DNA from: Ctena decussata | Lineage: Eukaryota > Mollusca > Bivalvia > Lucinida > Lucinidae | Length of the DNA: 64,000 nucleotides | Assembly: GCA_963989385.1 (NCBI GenBank) | Contig: OZ022500.1 | Coordinates: forward strand, 77,062,289 to 77,126,288 | Direction: 5' to 3' | In this document: piece by piece, positions 10,185 to 20,156 of the stretch | Position numbering within the stretch: position 1 is the stretch's first letter | How the letters are laid out: each line of letters begins with the position of its first letter | Notes under the pieces: generated by a model | What the model was told of the DNA's origin: nothing | Database searches by the model: none | What the model saw: the letters and a program-made list of their open reading frames with translations, nothing else | Position numbers and translations under genes: made by a program

Positions 10185-10770
10185 GCATTTAGAAACAAGA
10201 AAAATCTTTAAAAAAGATAATCGGCTTAGTTTAAATAGAAGTGTGTATTGTAATATGTATGAGTCAGGTACATGTAAGATATCGAATATGCTGATCAGAT
10301 TGTACGGGTGCGCATTTTGATATTCTAATTTGTTGTTGGTGTTGGGGCTTCGATTTCGGCAATGCTGTTGAATTTTGATTGTCTGTGTTGCACACAACAA
10401 TGAGGATTGGTTGGCTGACCGCCCCACATATAACCTCAAAAGTGTCGCAGTTCCAATACAACATCAACAACTAAGCCGCAACAATTACTTCAGTTCGCCT
10501 TCGATTTCTGTGTCAAGTTATTTTGTTGGTTTCATATTTTACATGAACGATATAGAAGGTGAAGTGTTCTTAGGCAAAAAGCGATTTGGACCGAAATATC
10601 TAGATTCATCACGACACGGTTTATAGGCCAACAGTCAAATGAAACTGAAAGTAGAAAGAGAAAGCGAAAGTAAGCCACTTACATCAAATCCCGGGTGTAT
10701 TTATATTCGCCAATGAAATAATTTAAATGTGGGTCAATAGTAAGGTTATACGGCTAAAGCCGAAAAAAAG
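10185..10770. repeat. Right arm of the long inverted repeat pair
   Basis: Inverted partner of 6279-6850. Both arms keep overlapping frames with DRPTYNxKSVAVP, but the frames are broken elsewhere and the shared text simply reflects the duplicated DNA. Confidence 0.8.
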
Positions 10771-12300
10771 AAAACATGAAATCCGTCTGAAAAGATAAGA
10801 TATATGTGATCTCTTCCTATTTATGTTAGACATGGGGTCAGGACCAAAATTTCAAACCGAAAAAAAAATCATTCAGAGTTCGTCAGACAGGCTAAGTTTT
10901 TATATGTATTTTCAAGTTTTGTATGATCAGATCTTTTTTGTTCTTCAAAACGCAAGACTACCAATCCAGGGGTCGCAAGAAACCTAAACTAATTATGTAT
11001 TTTCATGACACAGCAGTGCACATTTAGTTTTGTCATAATCGCATCAGTAGTGCATGAATTGATTGAGAATCCATAAATTAACCATAACTAAGGTACAGGT
11101 GAGCAAAATTGCTTGAAAGTTGATTAAAAATTATCATCATAGGGCAGTGATGCTGATGCAGTGTTTAAGAATGGCTCACATATGCAAGAGTTATTGCCCT
11201 TGATTTGGTTTTTACAATCTACATGTTCGGCCGTAACTAAGTAACCATTGAACGAAATTTTATAAAACTTAAAATAAACCATAAACAAATTAAAACCACT
11301 TCAGCGGGATATATAAATTTACCGAAGTTGCTGGTTTATTTGTTTGCGACAATTAGAATTCCAAAATAGTGACTTTATCAGAAAAGCTCAAAGGGTAATT
11401 TGCGGCACAAAAAAAAGGAAAAAAAAGTCATAATCATAATTTTTGCAAATGCATCTAGGTCTGAAGGTAAATCAATGCATTGCGAGGAATGTCCTATCAT
11501 TTATCTTTTCCAAGCCTGTCACATACTTTTATTGACAGGCTGAAGAAATAAAATAAAAAATAGTAGTCTGTGTCTAAATTTTAGACTGTGTTATGAAGAC
11601 AACAGAGACGCGTCTACTTTTTCAATGCTGAATTATATTTCATCACACATATGTACGGTCACAGTAACGCAGTAAAGCTATTGTTTTCGTTTGTTTGTGA
11701 AAAGAGTTGCAAAATATTACAATAAGAACAGAACTCTCATTGTATTAAAGTACCTACAAATCTAAATGCGTTTTCAATAATTTTTTTAGGTTTCTGCGCC
11801 TCAAATTCTCCTTTGATATTTACTTATATAAACCCTTTTTCATCAACATATATGTCATATTTATATTTTTTTATATATCGTCGAGTATCATGTGATGAAC
11901 AATGTAAAAATAATTAAATCACTTTTAACATGTCCACCACTAATTTGACGCCCATTAATTTTCATTGCCAAGCCTCGGCCATTTAAAAGCCATGTCAGCG
12001 AAACAAAATGGCTTATGCTTAGCTGAGGCTACTTTTGTTCCAGTTAATCCGTGGAGTTGGTCGTTTTGGTTGCTGTATTAATAAAATTGGAAGGTACACT
12101 GTCTTCAAGATATTTTCATTTGTTTAAACAGGGGTTTACGCATTCAAGCATACCCCCTTTTCCGCACTAATTTATTTATTGAACTACAATGTATATTTGA
12201 CACATTAAGTGCCATTATTAAATTCTAAATGTCAAATTCACCTGATTTTTTCAAGAAAAGGAGCAGTGATGACCAAGCATACAGGTATTTGTAATAATGA
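10771..12300. other. AT-rich stretch with little recognisable content
   Basis: No gene is seen. The part near 11085-11225 (CAGGTGAGCAAAATTGC, AAGAGTTATTGCCC) resembles strongly decayed HINE minisatellite text. The rest shows nothing I can name. Confidence 0.4.
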
Positions 12301-12318
12301 TTTTCTCACCCGCACACC

Positions 12319-12352
12319 CGACACACACACCAACACACGCACACACACCAAC

Positions 12353-12401
<49 letters not shown>
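12319..12401. repeat. (CA)n microsatellite
   Basis: A pure ACAC run with a few imperfect ACACCA units at the left. His/Thr-rich frames over it are artefacts. Confidence 0.95.
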
Positions 12402-12469
12402 AAGCAGAAACATGCATTTACTTCTACAAATGTACTAAATTACAAAATGCATTTTTACGATTTACACAC

Positions 12470-12740
12470 CAAATGTTGCTGTCCGAGAGTAGCATTTTCC
12501 CTTAGTATCCCCCCAGCCCCCACACACACACCTCCCGGAAGAAAATGCTATGATTTATGATTTTTTTCATAGTGAAATCCCCCGCCCAACCCCTACCTCC
12601 CCACACACACATCGTGAAGTTTGACTATGTAGCAATCTGCCCCTCGGGAAAAATCTCTATACGTGTTTTCACAGAGCCGTTGTTCTCCTCTATAGTGCAT
12701 CTCGCCCCACCCTCCCTCGGCAATACGGTTGCAGGAAAAC
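12470..12740. repeat. C-run-rich dispersed repeat, copy 1
   Basis: Shows GTTGCTGTCCGAGAGTAGC and long C plus CACACA runs (CCCCCCAGCCCC, ACCCCTACC). The same phrase occurs at 13440 and 15810 with G or C runs nearby, so this is a dispersed low-complexity family. Confidence 0.5.
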
Positions 12741-13249
12741 CCGCAATATGATAAACTTTGCTCCCTCCCTTTGTTCAAATGCGCGTATCTGTCGGAGTAT
12801 AGGAGCTAGATTCGCAAGTCCGTCTTATTTTGTTTTGGGGAGAAACATCGAAAACCCACCGTCTTTCCGTGTCTGCCAAGAAAGGATATGTGTGTTCGTG
12901 TTAGTGCACATACGCCTAAATGAGTGTTTGTCTGGAAGCGTTCATTTGCGCGTGTACACATCTTCACCTGCAAGCTTGCATGCGTATGTATGTGTGTGCT
13001 TATTTGTATATTTATGTACCTTTGTGCGAGCATAAATAGCAATGGCGAGTTATTACACAAAAGGTTAATTTTCTATTTTAAAGTAACACTAATGCACCTT
13101 TTCGTATGTTTGTATGCTTGTCTGACTGTCTGGGAAGAAATAATGACAGAGAAATGATTAAACGTGTTTTTAGTTTTCTTTTGCAGCAATTGCCAAGCAA
13201 GAAAGAAATGGAAAGATATCATTGTCTTCACACTCCTATAGGCATGAAT

Positions 13250-13575
13250 ATGTTCTCAAGCGTGCGTGCGCGTTCGCGCGTGTGTGCATGCGTGCGAGCG
13301 TGTGTGTGTTTCCGGTGTGTGTGTGGGGGGGGGGGGTGGGGGGCGGGGGGGGGGACTATGAAGGAAAAGTGTCTCTTTGAGGTTGGATATTTCACTATTT
13401 ATAGTCGTCGTCCCCTTTTTTCCGGGGGAAAAGGGGGAACTACTCTCTGACAGTTGCAGTAGTGTTCCCCCCTTTCCCCCTGGAAAAATAGCAATAGGAA
13501 GGACAACTATATAGGGGATTGTTCGGACCTCATAGAGCCCCCCCCCCCCCACACACACACACACACACACACCGG
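13250..13575. repeat. GT-rich, poly-G and poly-C tract cluster with a palindrome
   Basis: GTGCGTGCG runs are followed by poly-G at 13325-13354. About 13410-13520 is a partly palindromic unit around CTACTCTCTGACAGTTGC, and then come poly-C and (CA)n at 13540-13572. Both strands carry G4-prone runs. Confidence 0.7.
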
Positions 13576-13761
13576 AAAATGGACAGTTAAGGAATTTGGT
13601 ATGGCAATTAGTAATTTGCGGAACGAAACAGAAATGAACGGCATAGAACAGAGACATATTATGGAATAAGTCGCATTAGAAATATATCGGCACTACAAGG
13701 GAGGTAATAAAACGATTCACGTAAAATAATATGCAAATTTAGCAACCATATTTATTTTAAA

Positions 13762-14801
13762 CAAAAGCTTCGCAAACGGCGCATAATACGCCCGTTTCAT
13801 TGTCATGAAGGAGTTACAGAATGAACAAGATTGTTTATAGAAGGATGGACAGGCAGACAAAACAGGGGTGTTTATAGAAGGATGGACAGGCAGACAAAAC
13901 AGGGGAAACAACTCTGTAATTAATGACTGCAATGTTATTGAAACATCTACCACATCAAATACTATTAGTATACCAAAATCAGCTTCCACGGTGAAGCTGC
14001 TCAGAAGTTGAGAAATGCCAAAGTCAACCAAGGGAGGTAATTCATAAAGTAGATGAACTAGAGTACCATTCTTGATCATAATACATTTACTTGACAATAT
14101 ACACATCATCATAAAACTTTGTTAAAATATTCCCAACAGTTAAGGAGCTACAGAGTAAAACGGAAATTGATGTGGACGGACGCTCGGCGCCCCGTTACTG
14201 CGGCTATGGATTCGTTCCGCTGAGGTGCGGGGGTAACGTCGATATGAGAATTGAAATATGATGATGATGACGGAAATTGATGCAAGGGCTTATAATTCAG
14301 GAAGTAAGTAAGCCAGAGTTGTGATTCATGCTCATGGTATATTGCCCCATTATCATACACATTCCTACAAAATTTCATTGAAATATATCAAAGGGTTAAG
14401 GAGTTATGGAGTGAATGGGGGAACGTGGTTGGCCTAAAAAATTAATCAAAGGGAGGTTACTCCAAAATTAAGTATGGAGGAACAACCATTCTTATATGTG
14501 ACTCACCGTCTTGTAATCATGCACATTTCTATAACGTTTCATCAAGATATTCCAAATGGCTACTAAGTTATTGAATGCACAAGACAAGAATACACAAAAA
14601 AGCTTAAGAAATCTGATCAAAGGGATGCAACTTCAAAACGAAGAAAAGGAGAGCAACCATTCTTATATATGCCTACAAAATTTCATGAAGATATCTCAAA
14701 CGGTTACTGAGATATAGTACGCACAAGAATGTTGACGGACGGACGGACGGACAGCGCCATGCCATAATACGTCCGGTTTTTTTCAAAACGGGCGTATAAA
14801 A
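13762..14801 (-). mobile_element. Helentron/HINE-like element H
   Basis: Read on the - strand it starts TTTATACGCCCGTTTTG, with an opposing CCGGACGTATTATGG arm. It continues with a (GTCC)n run, then minisatellite text (CAGTAACCGTTTGAGATATC, TTCATGAAATTTTG), and ends with ACGGGCGTATTATG, the inverted copy of its start, and CTTTTG/T. It carries a nested retroposon at 14173. Confidence 0.75.
14173..14269 (+). mobile_element. About 97-bp retroposon with 13-bp target duplication
   Basis: Flanked by identical ACGGAAATTGATG copies (14160-14172 and 14270-14282). The body has CTCGGCGCCCCGTTACTGCG and GTAACGTCGATATGAGAATT, with an (ATG)n tail. The same body is at 25120 with a different duplication and tail. 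It was inserted into element H. Confidence 0.85.
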
Positions 14802-14834
14802 TCAAAAATAACAAATTTCAGAAAGGCGCACGCA

Positions 14835-15070
14835 TTGAAACATTTGGACGGACACTCGGCGCCAGGTGTGTGCAACTATGGTTATGTACCGCTGAGCCAC
14901 TTAGGTAACGTCGTTACGAGAATTGAAACAAAACAGAACAAGAGATTAGAAACAGAACAGAATAGAACTGTGTCAATGCTAGAGACAGTCGGCGCCAGGT
15001 GTGTGCAGCTATGGTTACGTACTGCTGAACCACTTGGGGAACGTCTTTACGAGAATTGAAACAGAACAAG
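14835..15070 (+). mobile_element. Two related retroposon bodies in tandem
   Basis: Two copies of CGGCGCCAGGTGTGTGCA..CTATGGTTA..CGAGAATTGAAAC, at about 14850 and 14985, each followed by an A-rich AACAGAAC tail. They share layout with the 14173 and 25120 elements but are a diverged subfamily. Confidence 0.65.
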
Positions 15071-15589
15071 TGTCATTTCTTTCCATCGCAGATGTTCATA
15101 CATATACGTATATACGCACGAAAGCTTACAGGAAGATGTACAAACGCGACGATGAAAGGATGAAGGGGAACTTTGATTTAGCGGGGCGTGGGGATGTTCT
15201 AAGATTGAAAATAATAATCAAGAGAGTCGAGCCTATGACTCCTGCATGAAAGGCGAACACTAGTCCAGGCACTTTGCTGCGCGCACGCACAGATGATACA
15301 AATTATAAAACTTTATGCGCACAACCACGTACCCCATAAGCTTTTTTTATTTATTTATTTTTTATTTCTTTCTTTATTTATTTATTTATTTATTTACATT
15401 TGGCTGCCACGGAAAAGCAAAATGCCTACAAGTTTTCTCCAAAACAAAAATAAGACTGATGGATACATGCATGCGGTTCCAGCATCTTTTATTTGGTATT
15501 ACTCGTATTTCTGTTTCAGTTCTGAGCCTCATGATTGTGATAGGGGAGGGAGCAAATTCCACCATGTAGCCTGTTTTCCTGCGATCGTA

Positions 15590-15865
15590 TAACCAGGGGA
15601 AAATCCACTAAAGAGGGGGAAAATGGCTATGCAAAAACACGTATTGTAGTTTTTCCCCGAGGAAAATTGTCTATATAGTCATATTTCCGGGGGGGAAATT
15701 CTTCTATATAGCCATTTTTCCGGCGAGAAATTCTACTATGGAAAAATTGTAGTCATTTTTCGGGGGGGGGGGGGGGAGAGTGGGGGGGGACTACTAATGG
15801 GAAAAAAGCTACTCTCTGACAGCAACACTGCCTAGGCACATACACACACACACACACACACACTA
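15590..15865. repeat. G-run-rich dispersed repeat, copy 3
   Basis: Short alternating units (TATATAGCCATTTTTCCGG, GGGGAAATTCT) lead to poly-G at 15759-15790, then CTACTCTCTGACAGCAAC and (CA)n at 15840-15863. Confidence 0.6.
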
Positions 15866-15997
15866 GCTCCGGCGTCAGCAAATTTTTCAAACTGACTAAA
15901 GGACCTGCAATTATATAACCAGCACTGAGATTAAGTATGGGAAAACTTTGTACGGCCGCGACTCGACATTTCACACTAGCTGCAGTAAAGATAAACT

Positions 15998-16219
15998 GAG
16001 CCGCGACTTGAGAAAACCAACAAAATGGCATGTGCGCCCAGTGCAGACTCAGATCAGCCGCTGGGCATAAGCCCAGTCTAAACAGAGTCTTCGCTTTGCG
16101 CTTAAAGGGTAGCTAAGGGTCTAAGATATAACTCTGTGCGGACAGCGAAGGTTCTGACCAGACTGATTCTTCGCTGGACGCAAATGCCACTTTGTTGGTT
16201 TTGTCGTGTCGCGGCTCAA
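15998..16219. mobile_element. AGCCGCGACACGA palindromic MITE, copy 2
   Basis: GAGCCGCGACTTGAGAAAAC on the left and GTTTTGTCGTGTCGCGGCTC on the right. The interior keeps the mirrored CAGACTCAGATCAGCC modules. Confidence 0.9.
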
Positions 16220-16599
16220 TTCTGAAGGAAGATCCTTTTCAAGGGCTTAGCTACCTATACGCAAATTGAAATTTTTTCAAATTGACAAAATTTCAACACA
16301 CAACTGCGTATTTCATGCTGAAATGATGTGTATTGGGCATGATTTTAATACTAACTGGCAACATACACGAAAATTTGAAAAGTCTTAGCGGCTTAACCCC
16401 TTATTATTGCCCTTAATGAGTATAAAACATGGTTGTGCGTGCTGTGTCATTACCCCCTAGCTACGCCCCTGATATTATTTATGTCCGGTTTCTAGAGGAC
16501 CAACTTTGTCCATCCTACTTTTTCGCATTCGAATATCACAACTGGTCTAAGGGAAACAACTTCAGTTCAAGCAAAACTGAAATTTTTATACCAGTTTTC

Positions 16600-18110
16600 G
16601 CCCACAAAACAGACCAACACAGTCACAGAGCCCGTGACACAGGTGTGCAACCACCACATCCACTACCACCAGAGCCGTCTCCTGAAGATGGTCCTAATGA
16701 GGGGCCACAATACATGAGATGAGCCATCATCAGACACCCTTCAGTATCTGTGTAAGCAAACATGCTATGCCATGACTCGAATGCTAACAGGTCACATCAA
16801 TCCCGACCATAGGAGATGACTATTATACAAGCATTGCGCTTACCGTCAGATCCTACATTGAAATGATTTGTAATTGTATATATGTGGCTTAACTGAATAA
16901 AATACTTTTAAACCAATCCCGACCACAACACAGTCCTTGCCAGCCTGTGCCAGGAACCATCCCTCCCACGTCACATGCTAGCCTGATTATCAAGCTTGCT
17001 CTGAGTGTATAGAGGACCGTCCCCAAGACGGACCAATACAGACTTTATCACAACTGGTGAGGAGCAGACTTGCCTACTTCTGAGCATGCAGGGCATAATT
17101 GAGCCACGACACGAGAAAACCAACAAAGAGGTTCTGCTAGAGACTGTGCATCCGCCCAGTCTGATCAGAGTCTTCGCTGTCCGCATGGAGCTAACTTGGA
17201 CTCTTACCCACCCTTTAAGCGCTTAGAGAAGAGTCTGGTCCGACTAAGCGGATGCCTAGGCTGATCAGAGTCAGCGCTGGGCGCACTACCACTTTGTTGG
17301 TTTTCTCGTGTCGCGGCTCAATATTGCATGGGCATAAAGGAAAATCCACATCCATCTAAACCACAACGGTCCCACAACAGACACTTATCACCTCGGTGCC
17401 CCAGACAGGAACGATGACGGTGGGCATTCTACGTACAGTTGCACACAGATGTTAAGAGGGGAATGGGAGAGCTATTCCAAAATGAATGGACTGTTGACAT
17501 TCTCTGGTCTCGATGCCATGCTGAAATCCTGGTAAATGAACTGGCAGACTAGCTGGCAAAGGAAGCTGCCACTGAAGCAGCATCACTGCTCAAGGATACC
17601 AGAATGGTGACCATGCAAGAAGAAAGCCAGTCTGTCAGGAAATTTGCAGAAAAAGGTAGGAAATCACAGAGATTCTTCCAATTCAAACCATCAGTAGAAG
17701 AGAAGGGCCTGATCGATCTACCATCTACTAGCGGGCTCAAAGCCTTAACCCAGCTCAGAAATGGAGATTCACCTTCAACGAATACCAACATAAGGTGCAC
17801 GTGGTCACTGCCATGTCAAGTGAGTGTGAGTGCGGAGAATGTGAGACTTCAACACATTATCTTCTGAATTGCCCCCGCCATGACAGTGCAAGGATCAGAC
17901 TGCATACAATGTTGCAACAAGCTTGGCATCATGAGCCTTGATACTGAACACTGCTGGGATATGGGAAGAATGAGCACTATCCCCGCTGGAGAGAGACCAT
18001 TCTTGAGTGTTAGGTTTGACAACAGAAAGAGTAAGAACAGGAAAGATTCTGCCTCACAAGTCCGCTAGCCACTGTCTGCATGGTCTATATCCTAAATAAA
18101 GACTTACAGG
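16600..18110 (+). pseudogene. Decayed non-LTR retrotransposon with RNase H remnant
   Basis: Around 17452-17580 a frame reads NEWTVDILWSRCHAEILVNE then LAD, stop, LAKEAA, matching the GNELAD.LAKEAA signature of LINE RNase H domains. Around 17762-17940 another frame reads SECECGECETSTHYLLNCPR, the zinc-knuckle-like C-terminal motif of such elements. Stops and shifts break the frames, and a MITE (17101-17320) splits the sequence. AATAAA-like text lies near 16905 and 18095. I see no reverse-transcriptase core. Confidence 0.7.
17101..17320. mobile_element. AGCCGCGACACGA palindromic MITE, copy 3
   Basis: Ends GAGCCACGACACGAGAAAAC and TTTTCTCGTGTCGCGGCTCA. Inserted in the decayed LINE, with GGGCATAA on both sides as a possible trace of the target. 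Confidence 0.9.
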
Positions 18111-18589
18111 AAAGAATAGTACATTTGAGATGAAAATAACATTACATGACAGACATCTAGTGACGTATGTCCTTTATAGCGGATAGCTCAAATACTTTGC
18201 AGGTGTGCCAGTTTGTTATGGTCTGCGGTACTGCATCTATTTGGTTATACTGCTACATCAGAACATTGGGCTTAAATCCGCATTTGTATCGTAGGGATCG
18301 CATCCAAGAAACTTCGATGACCTTAAATGGAAACGTCAGCCATAATGGCTTACACCGAAAGTTTAAATTGAATATGTAAAATAAATGGAGAAACGGAGGG
18401 GAATGGATGGGTATACGATTTAAAATGGCTTCAAATATGATTAATATATGAGAAAAAAAGGGCCGTGGTCATATTGCCGATCATGAGGAGCAAAATGTGT
18501 AAGATATACATGTCGACAAAACTATAAGACTGCTCAAGTCTGAATAATATGGACGCCCTGGAGGAACTTCCAACTTCTTCAGTTCAAAG

Positions 18590-18745
18590 CAGCCCCGTTA
18601 GCATAACGGGTTAAGCGCTGGACAGTTGATCTAGCGGTCCCGGGTTCCTGCTGGAGGCCAAAAATCTTTTCAACCGTAAACAGGGTTCCATTGTACACAG
18701 CCTTTCATTATCACCCTCCGCCCATCGTCTGGATATGCCGCAAGT
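18590..18745 (+). mobile_element. tRNA-derived SINE, copy 5
   Basis: GTTAGCATAACGGGTTAAGC and GGTCCCGGGTTCC (B-box-like), then AACAGGGTTCCATTGTACA. The 3' tail is lost. Confidence 0.7.
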
Positions 18746-18906
18746 CCATCCAACTTCAAGACTTCAGACTTCCTACTTCTCATTTCCGGCTTCCAATTTC
18801 TTACATGGGCAACTTTTTTCCTCAGCCCCGTATAATCTACCTGTAAACGACGATATCGCGTGAGCTTGAAATAGCATTAAATTAGATAGGACATTGACAG
18901 TTTTTC

Positions 18907-18909
18907 TCT

Positions 18910-18945
<36 letters not shown>
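18907..18945. repeat. Poly-T tract
   Basis: An almost pure T run. Confidence 0.9.
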
Positions 18946-18946
<1 letters not shown>

Positions 18947-19599
18947 TCTTCCTTGAATAAAAAATGAAAAATGTTGTGTTAGGTCAATATAGTGCACTTT
19001 TTTAGCTGCACATAGATTTTTTTTTTCAAACTTTTAAGTTTACATTTAATGCGGTCATTTTTGCTCTGATTAATATTGGCCATCATTTCCTAATAGTATA
19101 TAGGGAAAATAGAGAAAATGAGCAAAAAGTTACTCAGTTTTCTACGTTTTTCTTAAAGCACGGATCTTAAGTCAAAAATGTTGTGTTATCCTAGTATTCT
19201 ACACTATCTTACAAATCTTTTGATATATTTTGTAGGAAAATCAAAGAAATATTAGTGCGGTCATTTTTTACAAACTTAATACTACCCTACATCCAAAAAC
19301 GGAATTTTCAGTACCGTGCGTGACTGTATCGAGGTGAGGAGAATTCTTGGGGACGTTTACAACTTCCAACTTCTTATTTCCGATTTTTTGCAAGTTGGAA
19401 GTCAGAAGTAAGAAATCGAAAGTTAGAAGACAGACGTCGGAAGGAAAAGCTTAGAAATAAGAAAGTGAAACTGAATAGTAAGAAGTCGCAAACCAGAAGT
19501 TATATTTCGGGAAAAGTCAGAAAAGGAAAGAAAAAATAAAATGTTAGGAATAAGAAGTGCCAAGCTGTAAGTAATCAAGCCCTCCAGGGCTTCAACAAC

Positions 19600-20110
19600 G
19601 CGTGCTAAGTTCGGGTATTCCCCCAATTAAATGGAAATCCTGTTCAAGGGACCGTCGCGCGTCATGTATTCCCGGCTAAATACACATGAAAGGAAAGGAG
19701 CGGTAGGAAAACGTACCTTTAAGTATATGCGAATTGTACATTTTCGGACCAGGCTGCGAACATGCACGGTCTTGTCAGAGCATACACAGACATACAGACA
19801 AGAATAGGACAGTATACGCCTACTATGCATGTGTAAATCTGGTCAAAGCCTGAGGCGTTCAAATTAGCCACCACAGACGTTTTCTCCCGACTCGATCCCA
19901 AAGATTGTATTGTATACACACGTATTGTGAAAGAATGACAGGATTTAGATTGTAGAAAGGTGTGTTCAAATCGGTCAAACATTTCTTCTGGGTTTTATGT
20001 GTTTATTATTGATTGTTCTTATCTTTTATTAAGTAACCTACGTGGGTCATCGATTTAGCTGAGAACTTGAAAGTTGTTTGATGTTTGACAGGTGCGCGGG
20101 AACATGAACT
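19600..20110. other. Region just upstream of Rassf exon 1
   Basis: No repeat end or gene is recognised. It may contain 5' UTR or promoter sequence, but I see no TATA box or initiator I would defend. The CAG at 20089-20091 would instead make the adjacent exon internal, with the promoter further upstream. Confidence 0.35.
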
Positions 20111-20156
20111 ATGCAGGATAACCAGTGTTCAAAGTGTGGAAAACCTGTCTATTTTG
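20111..20156 (+). CDS. Rassf: Rassf exon 1: start codon and first LIM zinc pair
   Basis: The ATG at 20111 opens a frame coding [15 protein letters not shown] and ends in phase 1 at G/GTAAGT. C6 and C9 are the first LIM zinc ligands. A CAG at 20089-20091 could be the acceptor of an exon that begins with 5' UTR. An out-of-frame ATG at 20104 opens a five-codon upstream ORF (stop at 20119-20121) that overlaps the chosen start, so start use may be leaky or regulated by reinitiation. Confidence 0.88.

Larger units (their letters stand above)
18555..19598. repeat. Composite repeat bounded by GCCCTGGAGG inverted ends
   Basis: Starts GCCCTGGAGGAACTTCCAAC and ends GCCCTCCAGGGC. Near both ends are runs of GGAAGT/ACTTCC and AGAAGTC/GACTTC words. 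The inside holds a SINE copy at 18590-18745, a poly-T run and AT-rich text. It could be one element or two arms with later insertions. Confidence 0.5.

Noticed and set aside
10068..10439. Frame of 123 codons on the - strand
   Set aside because: It lies across a SINE tail and the inverted-repeat arm, and the partner arm at 6279 does not keep it.
12209..13657. Several overlapping frames rich in His, Thr, Cys or Pro
   Set aside because: They run over (CA)n, (GT)n, poly-G and poly-C tracts.
16429..16722. Proline-rich frame of 97 codons as a gene
   Set aside because: It begins in unrelated sequence and runs into the decayed LINE. It has no conserved motif and ends just before further LINE-like text in other frames.
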